Below are positions 11,930-24,807 of a stretch of 64,000 nucleotides of DNA, one piece after another. Numbering within the stretch: the first letter of the stretch is position 1; each line of letters begins with the position of its first letter. A program made the translations under genes and the position numbers. Source of the stretch: Anisodus tanguticus (lineage: Eukaryota > Streptophyta > Magnoliopsida > Solanales > Solanaceae); the NCBI GenBank assembly GCA_034509755.1, contig CM067555.1, positions 22,394,142-22,458,141 of the forward strand, in the 5' to 3' direction. Under the pieces are notes generated by a model, which searched no databases, was not told the DNA's origin, and was given only the letters and a program-made list of their open reading frames with translations.

Positions 11930-12640
11930 GGTTTTCATGGACTTTGGAAATGTTTGGTGATACTTGAGTCATTGTGAGCCATTTGACTAAGTTGGCTCTT
12001 TTCATACCAGACCAGATTGCTTATAACCTGGATGAAACTACACATTATTTCACTTTGAACAAATAGCTAGTCGGAGCAAACTATTCAAGTCTTGGGGATA
12101 TATTGTGGGCTTGTATGAATGACCTTAGTGGTTATATGTATCGATTCTTGTCATTTGTAAAATTGCTTATAATGATAGTTATTATTCGAGCATTGAGATG
12201 ATACCATTTTGAGGCATTATATTGTACGAGATGTCGTGCTCCAATTGTTGGTTGATATGTTCGAGGTTAGGACTTGGAGTGCAGACTATTTGAGGATTCT
12301 TTGAACAAGGTCAAATTGATTCAGGATAGGATACTCACAACTCAGAGTAGGCAAAAGAGCTATTCAGATCGAAATGCCTTTGATTTGGAGTACATGATTG
12401 ACATATGGGTTTGGGGTTAAGGTCTCACCCATGTAGGGTGTGAAGAGGTTAAAAATGAAGGGCAAGTTGAGCCCGAGATATAATGGTCCCTTGGGATTGT
12501 TCAATATATTGGTGTGGTGACCTATGAGTTAGATTTGCCACTTGGTTTGTCGGGTGTTCATCCTATATTTCATATTTTGATGCTCGCGAAGTACTATTTG
12601 GATGGTGCTTATATGATTCGATGTGATTTCAGTGTTGCTT
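11930..12640 (+). pseudogene. Ty3/gypsy integrase remnant
   Basis: Several codon strings match plant gypsy integrase when frames are switched. 'SHLTKLA' (about 11,979) corresponds to DRLTKSAHF. 'AYNDSYYSSIEM' then 'PFEALYCTRCR' (12,160-12,240) corresponds to AYNNSYHSSIGMAPFEALYGRRC. 'LIQDRILTTQSRQKSY' (12,315) corresponds to the helix before the C-terminal domain. 'KGKLSPRYNGP' (12,460) and 'GVHPIFHI' (12,550) are the C-terminal domain, all in the usual order. Many frameshifts and stops make it non-functional. It ends shortly before minus-strand LTR material, so the 3' LTR expected here has been displaced. Confidence 0.75.
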
Positions 12641-12649
12641 AATCAGAAA

Positions 12650-13042
12650 TTTCCTAATTGGTTGACCTATGAATTACAATATCAAGTGTATCATATCAAT
12701 CCCAACCGTTCCATATATGGATACATATCACAATATCAGTATCAAATCAAGTCCTTTCCTCTATCTATGATAATACTAAGATAAGTGAGAGACAACTAAA
12801 TCACAATCATGATATGGAAACTAAGAGCAAATCCAATATCAAACACTAGGAAACAAGCCCACAAATCAGTCAACAATATTAAACCTAAGTAATCTATCCT
12901 AACTTCATACCCGAATGTGTAACATGCTTTCTCCGACAGTAACCAACTCTACATATGCTTCGCTAACCAAAGTCTTACATGAAGGCAAACTTTAATCTAC
13001 CTGGATGTTGAGCGGGAGCCACGAATGATCACACCTGAGCTT
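12650..13042 (-). repeat. Gypsy LTR-like fragment
   Basis: Reads on the minus strand like the interior of a gypsy LTR, with a GTGATCATTCGTGGCTCCCG block near 13,020-13,035. It adjoins the truncated LTR at 13043. I cannot match it to another LTR in the window, so either it belongs to that LTR by recombination or it is a separate fragment. Edges are approximate. Confidence 0.4.
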
Positions 13043-14161
13043 TGCCTTACATACTTGGTTCTTGTCGCTACAATCATTTTACATGTCCTCACTCCTTTTA
13101 CGAATGCTCATCTATACCATACAATAAAGTAATATCATAATCGAATCTAAATTCCATAGAAAAACTTTGCTTAGATATATGATTGACAATCATGAACACC
13201 TCGGGTTCTTAGATATCTTCACAAGGGATGCTTACATAATTAAATCCCACGGTTCAATCAAAAATACAATTTCCATAGAAAATTATTTAGGTGTTCTTAA
13301 ACGATTCTAGCATATATGATTCCTTAAGCTTTTATTATACGAAAAGTCTTATGTGATTCAACTTCACAATCCTTGAAACCATACTTTACTTAATACATAA
13401 CATACACAATCAATTCCATCATCCAATTCAACTCATTCTTAGAGTAAAACAGCTGAACAATTCATATTATGAAGATTTCAAAAATTTGCAAAGTTTTGAT
13501 CATGATTTTTTTTCATAACTTTCTCTAAAGCATCAATTTATCATAATCATAAGTTAAAGAGGATGAAATTTACCTTAATACCTCATAATCTCCTCAAACA
13601 TCAAGCAATCTGATTCTCAAGGGTTTTCCAAAACTAATTTGATACGGAAAAGATGAATTCTATTATAATTATTGGGTTTATGGCGTAACTCTTGTGTAAT
13701 CGACCTTGATTTGGTCTTGTGGTGTTATTATATCATAGAGGGAGTTTAGAAAGAGTTTTAGGGTCTTATTTTGAAAGAATATGAGCCCTAATTCGCGAAA
13801 CCCGTATATAAACCAAACAGAAAATTTCCACAGCCGTAAAAGGATGGTTCACTTGACATATTGTCAATCTTTTAGCTGTCCATCATTCTTCCTGTCAAAC
13901 TACCAAGATGATTAACATCTCAGTTTCGGTATTTTGACGGTCCATCAAACATCCAGTCAATTTGTCAAACATCCCATCAAACTACCCAGTTTCTTGTTTT
14001 CATCGAAACGTACTTCCTTCAATCCGTTTAACTCTCTAAAACTCCGGTACCTTCATAAACAAGCTATAAACCTTCCTTATCCTTCCGTAGGGTCGTACCT
14101 CTTCCCAAAACTTCGATATCTATTGACAATATGATGGAATACAAAACTACGGGGTGTAACA
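13043..14161 (-). repeat. Truncated 3' LTR of the minus-strand gypsy element
   Basis: Aligns with 20,063-21,143 and, more loosely, with 59,190-60,086. It carries the 'GACGGTCCATCAAAC' type repeats typical of this LTR family near 13,935. The + strand end TGTAACA (14155-14161) is followed by ATT-CCCCTC, the complement of a purine tract. Confidence 0.75.
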
Positions 14162-14178
14162 TCATTCCCCTCTTAGAA
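14162..14178 (-). other. Polypurine tract
   Basis: On the minus strand CTAAGAGGGGAATGA directly precedes the LTR start TGTTACACC. It corresponds in place to the tract at 60,087 and supports the orientation and LTR border. Confidence 0.65.
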
Positions 14179-17100
14179 ACATTCGTCTGTGAATGTTTGA
14201 AATATCCTAACTCTCAAGTTTTCCAAAAATTTCGGCTGAGTTTCCTTTGTAAACAGGACTATCCAAAACCTATTAAGCAGCCCAAACATGTATCCAATTC
14301 AACACAGGGCAACACAATATCAAAATAACATCAATCGGCCTCACACGACCGCTTATACTTCCAGAAATTAAAGAAGGTTCAGCAATAACTTACCTTAACA
14401 TCTTCTTGTTGACATCCAAGCTACACTCGTTATGTTTGCTTCAAAATCATTAGTTACAGAGGGTACATGGTCCAACTTGATAAATCAAATAGAATAGAGG
14501 AATTATATTGCACGAATACTAACATAAAGATAGAATCTGGATCACTTGAGTAGAGAAATTCTTAGATTTAGTGACCATTCAGATAAAGTTTTGCGGACTA
14601 AGGACTGTATTTTTGTGTCGTTCGATCAAATTACACTGACATATATTATTGGTATATCCTCAACCTATACATAGTTGTACCTTTCCTTTACACAATTACC
14701 TGATGGTTGTACTTTGTCTAAACCGTTGTGTTCTATCCGGGCTACATCTTTGTTTTCTGTGTTATAATGTTCATCCTATGAGGGAGTTTAGATAGCAGGG
14801 TTTTTAGGCACGAAGTGTAAAATGATTATGAAGGATTGGGGATGATGAATGCCAAAGTCAAGAACGTGCAAATAATAGAGTTGGCTAAATTCAAGCACTT
14901 CTTTCTCTGTTCTTCTTTTTATTTTCTCGATAATATCCTTATATAGTACATGAATTTTAAGCAACCTACTAGCCTTAAAAAATATTTTTGTCCATAAATG
15001 TCTTTTCCATTTTCGCTTGAAGAAAATTCTAAATAAGTGTTTTTAATTGTGACTAGACTCTGTTCGAGGCTACTGCCTTTCTCAACTGAATTAAATATTG
15101 TGATCTTGATCACACTTAGATGGAATACTCCTTCCTTATCAATTTAACTTTCGCTTTTAATATCAAATTTATTAATTCATTTCCTTGTTAATCGAAGTAT
15201 TCTCTCATAATTATTTTTTTCAAATATGATACTGTTACTTCGGATTCCATTCCCTTTTCACGATTTAAGAGAAGTTCTACTCTCTTGCCATGAATAGGTT
15301 TTTGTTTATCGCCCTAGTAATACATCACTTTACTAGTCATCGATCCTTGTTTCGGAGTCTTTCCAAGTTCCATACATTCGTTCTCTGCTTGTGTCCGGTA
15401 GCTTAAACTGAGTTCCTTATTGATCAGCATAGGATGAGGTGAAGCATATCCTGACTATACAAAGCTTCTTTTAACTGATCCTTCTATTAGCTTGTTTTCC
15501 CTAACAAGCGATTGTATAATGGCTTGTGATAACCTTTGCACTATTAACTTTCGATCAACTCTAATGGTATAAATAGACTCAGTTGTTATAGCATAGACTT
15601 ACGAGTCAATTATGCACAAATATTCAGGACCAGAATAGTTTCTAATGATACTGTAATAGTTCATATTGATCTTCGAATATTCAATAATCCTTATATGATA
15701 TTTTAATTTCAAGGGCAAATCTTCTTGAGTGTCATCCATCGATATTCTTAATATTTGGATCCTAATAAGGCTTCCATTATTACCTTCACTACATATCACC
15801 ATACCTTCCAATGGACTCTAGATAGAGTGCTTCATCTTATCACTCCTCATTCTTCTAATGCAAGAAAGAATCCCTTTACTTACAGCTTTACTAGAGGTAT
15901 CATCTGACTTTTATTATGGATGGCCATTTGTTACTTCTTTAGAGCATTTCCTTCTGGTAATTCCCTTAATGGCTCTCATTATAACAGTACGCGGCTCTAT
16001 GGTCAATTATCGTCCTGTTTATTACATCAGGATTTCTTACTTTTCATAGCATCTCAAATTTTCTTACTTCCTTGGCGATGTTGTGTAGTCCCACAAAAGG
16101 TTCATCCTTCCTCAAAGAAAGACATTATTTTCTTGTCCATCATTGTTTCTTCTTTTGTCAACTTTATTTCTTGAGGATCTACCATATTTACTAGCTCCGG
16201 ACTTATGATCTTTCATAATTTGCATTCCCTTCATGCTAGAAGCCTATACTCACTTTTCATAGCTTTGAGATTCTTATGATCCTTCGTTTGTTAGGTATTT
16301 ATTGTGCACTTGTTTTCTCAAAGAAAACTTTAACATACACATGTTATCTTCCAATATCATTCATGCCGAGAGTCATCCCCTTTCATTTTTTACTGAAGGC
16401 GTTACTTTTGAATAGGTATTGATCCACTGGATTCCCTTCGTACTTACCGTATTTTAGTCAACGTTGTCATCTTTGTTCCTCAATTTTTCTTCCTTTGTAC
16501 TGATGTCTTTAACTTTATGATCATAGTATTATTCTTCTTGTGAGATCTCAAGTTCATTCGGCAGTCAAAAAATTTCCATCACATATTCGTTTATTTCTTG
16601 CTTCCTTATTCTTATTCTTTAGCTCTTTTCCTTACTGCTTGTCTTAGACCATTCTTAATTACCTCATCATATACTCATGTCGGGTTTCATTCATCCTTAC
16701 TGTCACTCAAATGTCCTTAGATATCTTATCGATATTCGCAGTTGGACAAAGGTTTGACATGTTCAAATTTGGATCGTAACTGGACTCAATCCTTATTGTT
16801 GATTCGGGCTTAATCCCCTAAAATGGTATTAGAATCCTTTCTATCCATCGCTCATTCAATCAACTTGGATATTACCAATTGGAATTTCTTCAAAGATTCC
16901 TCATCTTAGCGTACTTCTGGTATCGTCACTTATGGATGTCGTAATCTAAATCTTTAGCTCTGAAAACTTAAATACCACTTCTTTACCTTTACACCTATCT
17001 TTTATAAGTACCTTGTTACTTGGAGGGTTTCACTCAAATTCCATTATCGATCTTCTTACTTTTACTGTCTTTCCGTCAATCTTTTTGTGAGATGTATGAT

Positions 17101-18825
17101 ACCAAGTTTATCATAACTCTTTTACTTGTTTTTACCAACTATCGATTTATCATTTATCACCATTTCTCTATTAATCATATCCTCGTCACAAGTTTATTTC
17201 CACTTAGTGTCGAGAATCTTGTCGTCCTTCACGGTGAAAAAGGTATATTGATTGCCTTTAATTAACAAATTTAATTTCGTTGACGGTTCCTTCTAAATTA
17301 TTTACCCTTATGAAGGGATTGGGGTTACTAGTTTACATATAACTTTTCGCATTCGTTTCTTCCTTCAACTATCTTCTGAATAAGCTTCAGGTAACTTATT
17401 TCTGGAAATCCATTTCTCTTATTACTCTTCTAGGGTTTCCCTAAATTCTTTAAGTTCATAATATCCCTTTTTAGGTCACCTGATGTGTCCATATATTTTC
17501 TGGATTTCAGTATTACTCACGCTATAGAAACTAAAGGTATTGGGTATGTATGTAACCGAGATACGGATGATATTTTTATCACTTTAGTTAGAACCTTGAA
17601 CATAACTGCCATTCCGCTCACTACTTTTTACTCATTTTATCTTTTCATGGCTATATATATCTTTATGACACGCTTTATATATCAACGGTAGCCAACCAAT
17701 CATAGGCATAAGCACAACAATCCTTAGTGAAATTATCAACATACCTGATTAACTGCATAACTCTGAATAGCATCGGGACCTGCTATTCTCCCTCACTCAA
17801 TCTCAAGCATCTATACACTCTGTGGCTTCTGCTCTCACACAAATAACATTCCTCAATATCACCTTAGTATTGCCCAGAATGCACCTGCCCACACTAATGG
17901 CATAACGACTGATATCTCTCTAGACATTCTCTGGTCCTGTGGCCCAAAGCTCATTATCCAGTACATAGCTCGATATCGGATAAGCATGCTCCATTATGCC
18001 TCTCTCCACATTATTGACAGTGTGGTCTACTACTTCCAATATCTTCTGGCGTTTGCCTGATTGTTACCTGGGAGCTTCTATTTGACACCTCGCTCAATAT
18101 TAATTCTTCAGCACTTGCGTCCATCCCAAACCTTCCGGTTTATTTACTGGTTACTTATTCCTCATTTATACTCATTAGGGGTGAACCTTGGTTAACTGAC
18201 TTCCATGATAATGAGCATCTCAGTCTCTCTATAGGTCTATCATGTGGGGGTATTTAAACATGGCCCTTCTCTGGGAAGATAACTCGAGGTGTTGTTGCAT
18301 ACACAGGACCACTCATACCTAACCCAAACGGAAATGACCACTGCGCTGATGATCTCTGTATTGTGCGGGCCTTCTATAATCTGGCACTACCACTGTAATC
18401 GATGACACTCGAAATGGTGACTCCTCTAGGTCTCAGATGGGTCCTCTTCCATAGATGAATCCTCAGTCATATCTTCATCCATGGACGAGTCTTCTTATAT
18501 TTAATAACTCATATTTCTTTCTAGTGACCTTATATTTCTAGGATCCATGTCAATGGGTGGCTATTGGCTAGTACCTTCTCCCACATTTCTGACCCAAGTC
18601 CTACTATCAGTACTTCCCTTGGATCTCGGCATTACCGAAAAAGAAGATCAAGATGAAAAGATAGGGATTTAGTGACTTACGACTTTGCTCCTAACGCACA
18701 ATATATATTTTTCAAGAAAGGTAACATCCTAAATGCCTTGTAGCCTCCTGTTTATAAATATGACATGCAACACATCCATAAGCAAGACTCTACTAGACAC
18801 GACTTGTAGACCCCTCTAGGACTGA

Positions 18826-18840
18826 CTTTCTCTGATACCA
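18826..18840 (-). other. Primer-binding site (tRNA-Met)
   Basis: Minus strand TGGTATCAGAGAAAG, three bases from the LTR end (18844). It shows that 18844-21143 is the 5' LTR of a minus-strand element. Confidence 0.8.
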
Positions 18841-18843
18841 CTT

Positions 18844-21143
18844 TGTCACACCCCAACCTTGGGGTGGGTAGATGGCACCTAGTGCCCTAAGGTCCAAGTG
18901 TACCAATCTTGATACTTGAGAGATATACAATAACTAATGGGCCAACAGGCCTTTGACATATACTCAACCGAATAAGGACATAGCCACCTTCACTCAGAAA
19001 AGGCCCAAACCATACATATATATAGATGACAAGGACGACAATTCCAACAATAGTATAATAAATCTATTGGAGAGGCCGACAAGGCCACTCACGATCATGA
19101 TACATAACATGACTGTCTACAAGCCTTTAAATAGTACTATGACAACATCTAGTCGGGATAGGCCCCCGCCATACATATCAGCTCACTACATAGCTCCGAA
19201 ATAAAGAAGCATGACACACCTCAGCTGAGTCGAGTCTTACTATGAGGGAGGCATCTGCATCTCTAACTGTGCCTGCGACATGAAATGCAGTGTCCATGGA
19301 TAATGTACTGAGTATGTAAAGCATGAATAACAATATGAATCTGTAAAATGTAAGGAAAGGTATAAATGCAATATGAAGAAATAAGCTATAAATAAAAGCA
19401 TAAGCAACCTGGATGCCATATGAGACGAATAATGAAACTCTAAAACTCAACTACAACCTGTCTAGAATATTCCTTTACTGTATAAACTATCATCATCTTA
19501 TTGTGCGAGGTGTATAACATGTCACTACCCTCAGGTATATTATGAGATGCATGTATGGATATTCAATGTATGTGCACACTAATTTATGTATGTGTTGTGG
19601 AATGCGCAACCCGATCTACTATATGTATATGCTGCAGAGTGTGCAACCCATATATATGTTGCAGAATGTGCAACCCGATCCAATATATATATATATATAT
19701 ATATATCATGATTGTATGAATGATATTAGATGCCAACACAAATATATAAACACCAACAGGACGCGGTGGTGTGTACAACTGACTGTAATAATGATGGCTC
19801 TTTGGCCTTTCTTAGAACTCATAAACGCTTAGACTTTGCCTTGACACGACTCTTGTTCGATTCAATGATTAATTCTTTAGAATGCTTCTTTTTGAAGACT
19901 TATGATAAGACCAGTAACCAACAACCAGAAACATAAGAATATGAATAAGCAATGAACACTTCTCAACAAGAGACTTTGATAGACAATAGAGTGAAGTTCT
20001 CAACGTTTCCTTTTGAAAATGATAACTCTTTGTATTCATGATTTTGAAAGAAAGGGATATCCTTACATACTTGGTTCTTGTCGCTACAGTCATTTTACAA
20101 GTCCTCACTCTTTTTACGAATGTTCATCTATACTATACAAGGAAGTAATATCAAAATTGAATCTAAATTCCATAGAAAAACTTTTCTTAGATATCTTATT
20201 TACAATCTTGAACACCTCAGGTTCTTAGATCGCTTCACAATGGATGCTTACATAATTCATTCCCACGGTTAAATCAAAAATATAATTTCCATAGAAACTC
20301 ATTTAGGTGTTCTTCGACAATTCTAGCATAAATGATTCCTGACGCTTTTCTTATACGAAAAGTATTATGTGATTTAACTTCATAATCCTTCAAATCGTAC
20401 TTTCCTTAATCCATAACATACATAATCAATTCCATCATCCATTTCAACTCATTCTTAGAGTACAATAGGCCAACAACTCATATTATGAAGATTTCACAAA
20501 TTTGTGAAATTTTGATCATGAAAACTTTTTCATAACTTTCTCCAAATCATCAATTGATCATAATCGTAAGTTAAAGAGGATGAAATTTACCTTAATACCT
20601 CATAATCTCCTCAAACAGCAAGCAATTTGATTCTCAGGGGTTTTCCAAAACCAACTTGATATGGAAAAGATGAATTCTATGATAATTACAGGGTTTATGG
20701 CGTAATTCTTGCGTAATCGGCCTTGATTTCGTTTTGTGGTGTTAGCATATCATGGATGGCGTTTAGAGAGAGTTTTAGAGCCTGATTTTGAAAGAAAATG
20801 AGCCCCAATTCGCGAAACCTGTATATAAACCCGACAAAACATTTCCACCATCGTAAAAGGATGCTTCACTTGATGGACCGCCAAACTTTCTTCCCGTCAA
20901 ACTGCCAGAAAGATTGACGACTCATGTTGGTTATTTTGATGGTCCGTCAAACATCCCGTCAAACTACCCAGTTTCCTATTTTCGTCGAAATGTACTTCCT
21001 TCAATCCGCTTAACTCTCAAACACTCTGGTACCTTCATAAACAAGTTGTAAACCTTCCTTATCCTTCCGTATGGTCGTACCTCTTTTCGGGACTTTGGTA
21101 TCTATTAACTTCATGGTGGAATGTGAAACTATATGATGTAACA
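18844..21143 (-). repeat. 5' LTR (2.3 kb) of the minus-strand gypsy element
   Basis: Bounded by TGTCACACCCC on the left and TGTAACA on the right of the + strand (TG...CA on both strands). It holds a short tandem repeat and TA run at 19592-19706 and a 'GGCCGACAAGGCC' palindrome-like block at about 19,075. Its right half matches the truncated copy at 13043-14161. Confidence 0.75.
19592..19706. repeat. About 30-bp tandem repeat followed by (TA)n
   Basis: Three units containing TG(T/C)TG(T/C)(A/G)GA(A/G)TG(C/T)GCAACCC, then about 12 TA dinucleotides. The repeat explains the overlapping short frames on both strands here; it is not a gene. Confidence 0.75.
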
Positions 21144-22745
21144 TATAGCTAGCATGATTCCCGAGGCAATCAAATGAAAATCGTGGAAGGAAATCTAAGT
21201 TTAGAAAAATTAAAAGTTCTAAGTTGAGAAGTTTGACTAAGAGTTGGATTTTGATTTAATGCATCCTGAATTGATTTATGATGATTCCGTTAGATTTAGA
21301 ACGTAATTTTTGACTTAGATGGATGGTTTTAACGGGTACAAAGTTATTTGGGTGAGTTTCGAATAAGTGTGAAATTCTAGAAGTTTCTAAAGTTGAAAAA
21401 TGAGATTAGTTTGACCAAAAGTTGACTTTTAGGTAAAGGAGCCTGAAACTAAATTTTGTCAATTCCATGAGGTTCGGAACGTCATTTATGAATGAGTTGA
21501 GTCTTTGGTTCGGCTCCGGAGGCATTCGGGTGTGTTTTTGAAATGAAAGTTGCATAAACTTTGAATTTAAGAAAGTTAAGAGATTTTTGGGGAAAATGTA
21601 TCTTAACGATGTTGGATTGGTGTTTTGAGAATTCGAGCAGGTTCGTATGATAATTTTCTACTTGTCCACAAGTTTTGGTGAGATTCCAATGAGTTTCGGA
21701 GGGATTTGGATTATGGCACGCTTGTATTTGATGTTTAAGTGTCATTTCTTTGGAAAGTAAGGGTACCATATTAAGCAAACGATCTTCGATTTGTTTTTCG
21801 ATTGAACCATAATATCCGTATTATAATTTCAGAACTATAGCAACTGCAATCACTCAATTCTAAGATCGTGTGAGGGAGGTTTGGTCAAAATACCAAATTT
21901 GAAGATGGTTGGTGCAAAGAGTTTTCTGGTGCGACTTTTAGCGACCCCATTTCTTACTTTTAGCAACCAGATTTGGTCTTTAGCGACCATATCTAGCTTT
22001 AGCGGCCAGATCTGGACTATATATTTGGTTTTCTTCTACATTTCTTCATTTTTCAATTTTAGGAGCTTGGGAGCTCGGATTTGGGCAATTTTTAAGGGGT
22101 TCATCAAGATTCTTCAAGGGGGTAAGACTCTAATCATCCTAGTAAAATTATATCTTCGATTACATTGAGATTTCATGATAGAAATCATGATTTAGGATGA
22201 TAAATTGGAGTTTTTAAAATTTTAGTATTTCTTAGATTCGAAGGTCGATTCATGGATGTTTTTTTTTTGCTAGAATTTGATATATAGCATCCTGAGATTA
22301 TGGGTAATGTTTTTCTAAAATAAAATTTCAGTTTCTCCATGTGGGCCTTATTTCACTATTTCGGTAGCGGTTTCAAGTCCAAAAAATAAATATATCAATA
22401 TGATTTTTACATGACTTTTTTTATTTGTGCATATGATTTCGCCACTCCGGTATACTCGTTCTAAAATGAGAAAAAAGCCAGAGATTATTTATGACTTAAA
22501 ATGAATAAAGTGGTATTTCTTTGGCTTCTGCATTACTATGCTTGCTACATTCATTTTCACATAATATCATATGCATATGTTACTTAATGATACATATGTT
22601 GTCCGATGGAAAATTGTTCCGGACTTGGCATGCTATAAATTTGAGTTACTTTTCATGTCCAATGGGAAATGATTTCAGACGGTTACATTTGATGTCCGAT
22701 GGGAAATGGTTCCGGACGGTTACTTTTATGGCCATGCGGAGTGAT

Positions 22746-23233
22746 GCCCAGATATAACATATTTTGATGTCCGTTGGGAAATAGTTTCGGATGGTATACG
22801 GACCTCGTGAGTCCTTCATGGGTCATGACTCGGTGGATAATATCCTGAGCATGTGTATACGGGTACAGACAGACCTTGCGTTGCATATGCATAATATTTC
22901 GCATCATACATTTCATATTGGTGATATTGACTTGATGTTGGAATGATTTTCTGTTGTTTTATTTTGCTACTTTGAATTGTTATAATTATGCCCAGATATA
23001 ATATATTTTCATGTCCGTTGGGAAATAGTTTCGGATGGTATACGGACCTCGTGAGTCCTTCATGGGTCATGACTCAGTGGATAATGTCTTGAGCATGTGT
23101 ATACGGGTATAGATAGGCCTTGCGTTGCATATGCATAATATTTCGCATCATACATTTCATATTGGTGATATTGACTTGATCTTGGAATGATTTTCTGTTG
23201 TTTTATTCTGCTACTTTTAATTGTGATAATTAT
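22746..23233 (+). repeat. 244-bp tandem duplication within the LTR
   Basis: GCCCAGATATAA starts copy 1 at 22746 and copy 2 at 22990. Both run through the GGACCTCGTGAGTCCTTC block to ATAATTATG. The corresponding part of the LTR at 8230-8475 has one copy, so this duplication is private to this LTR. Confidence 0.85.
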
Positions 23234-23655
23234 GCCTCTATGCAAATACATATTTTTGGTTACTTGTCTGCCATTATAAACTGCTAGGTGATTTCATGAA
23301 ATAAGTGACAACCAAAAGAAATTCCTTACATTTAAACTTGAATCTATAATGTGGACTGTATTATTATTATTATTGAAATATATTGGTTTAGTGCAAAAGA
23401 TGTATTCGAACGGCCAGCCCTCGTCTTCATTTTATTTAGGGTCGGTCGATGATCTGTTGCTGAGTACACGTGTTTCCCGTACTCATGCTACACTTGCTTC
23501 ACTCTCTTTGCGTGCAGATTTGGTTCCTAGTTTTAGATGTGCACGAGACTTCTCCATCTATTGAGAAAGTCTTGTGAAGCATTCGGGTGAGCTATTTGTT
23601 TAGATCCATGGAACCAGATTCTTCTCTCTTATTTATTATTTTTTTGTCCTTTTAT

Positions 23656-23666
23656 TTCCAGACAGA

Positions 23667-23712
<46 letters not shown>
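23656..23712. repeat. (TC)n(TA)n microsatellite
   Basis: A TC run followed directly by about 16 TA repeats inside the gypsy LTR. The homologous place at 8905 has only a short TA run. Confidence 0.9.
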
Positions 23713-23715
<3 letters not shown>

Positions 23716-23889
23716 CCAAGTTTGTATTTCTTAGTTTGTTCTTGTACTAGTGACATCATGTTTTGGGGTAGGACTTTCTTTTCTGCATTATTTTTACTTA
23801 ATCAAATATGGGTTAAATGGGTTTTCTTGGCTTACTGACTTGATAAATTCAGTGTCATCATGGCTTTGTGATGAAAGTAAGGTCGTGAA

Positions 23890-24807
23890 CTTAAGCTTCC
23901 AAAATGATCCGTGAGGTAATTTGCTCGGAGTGCCAAAGATTATCGACCGTCCTATGGTGACATGCCTATTATGGAATGAAATATGGAGTGGAGTTGAAGA
24001 TTGGACGTGAAGATCCAAGAAGGAACATGTTTATTTTTGGCTTTTATGTAGGTCTTGGCCGAGACCACTATCTTTTAGGTTATTTTTAATTCCTAACTTA
24101 ACTACTAGTTCTCCTTAAGACATAATTAATATGTCGTGTAATAGAATAAGGTGACAAGGCCAAGAACCATCTAGAAGAAGCTTCCAAGGAGGTAATTCAT
24201 AAACTAACTAGTTCATGCACTTATCTACATGGATGACACAAAAGGGTCCCTAGAAAACATAAAGAGTTGGTCATTCTCTTTCCCATTCTCGGCCGAACCT
24301 AGCTTCCAAAGAGGTAATTCATGAACTAGCTAGTTCATGAACTTATATACATGGATAACACAAAAGGGTGGCCTAGAGAACATAGAGAGATTGGTCTTTT
24401 TCCCTTCCCCAAGTCAGTCGAATCCCTTTCCTTTTACATTCGGCCGAAGTGCCATGTATTATGTTTATCTAGTTGCTTTTCTAGAAAGTTCAAGTACTAG
24501 TATAAATAGGGGATGTAGTTGATGTAAAGAGACATTGAAGTTATATGAAATATATTTGAGTTTTACTCAAGCTTAACTTTTGTGTTGCTTATCTTAGTTG
24601 ATCCTTTTGTGGGCCATCGGTCCTTTTGTGGTCTGAACCTCAATCTTTTTGTGGGTAACCCCTTGGTCCTTACATTTAAACTTGAATCTGAACCTGCTAA
24701 CCCCCACTTGACACCCAATTTTTTTGTCCATCCTGTTCCAATCCAACATCGACCAACTTACCCACATATTCCCCTTCTTATATACATCACTTGGTATTTT
24801 GGATTGT
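23890..24807 (+). repeat. Unassigned LTR-like fragment with a 122-bp tandem duplication
   Basis: Lies between the end of one gypsy LTR and the resumption of another. The units 24179-24300 and 24301-24425 are tandem copies (both start AGCTTCCAA(G/A)GAGGTAATTC). A TATA box (AGTATAAATAGGGG, 24,499) followed by a T-rich stretch gives it the look of an LTR promoter. No termini could be fixed and I do not recognise the family. Confidence 0.45.

Larger units (their letters stand above)
14162..18843 (-). pseudogene. Interior of the minus-strand gypsy element, gag remnant at its 5' end
   Basis: A start codon at 18632 (minus), about 200 bases after the primer site, opens a frame beginning MPRSKGSTDSRTWV that soon meets stops. 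Further along (about 17,950-18,060, minus) a degraded zinc-knuckle-like string of the form C-Q-C-G-E-R-H-N-G-A-C is readable. This is the place of the gag CCHC motif in gypsy gag. From about 14,400 to 17,700 the minus strand is A-rich and I could not recognise reverse transcriptase or integrase motifs. The section next to the purine tract (14,170-14,420) matches 60,110-60,360. Long decay or a non-coding filler are both possible. Confidence 0.5.
13043..21143 (-). mobile_element. Minus-strand Ty3/gypsy element, 3' LTR truncated
   Basis: The two LTR copies at 13043-14161 and 18844-21143 align from about 13,043/20,063 to their common end (TGTAACA on the + strand, so TGTTACA starts the element strand). 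A purine tract abuts the first, and a tRNA-Met primer site abuts the second. The element therefore reads right to left, with a 4.7 kb interior. Right-hand target bases are TATAG (21144-21148). The left end is lost, so no TSD can be tested. It lies inside, or beside, the LTR that continues at 21149. Confidence 0.75.
21149..23889 (+). repeat. Gypsy LTR, left end cut, with a 244-bp internal tandem duplication
   Basis: From about 21,836 to the right end it parallels 6925-9095, including the 'CAAAATACCAAATTTGAAGATGG' neighbourhood (21,886), the minisatellite (22,590-22,800) and the final AATCAAATATGGGTTAAATG stretch. The end reads AAGGTCGTGAAC instead of GGTCGTGACA. Its beginning is lost at the border of the minus-strand gypsy element. 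It would be the 3' LTR partner of the LTR ending at 9095. Confidence 0.6.
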
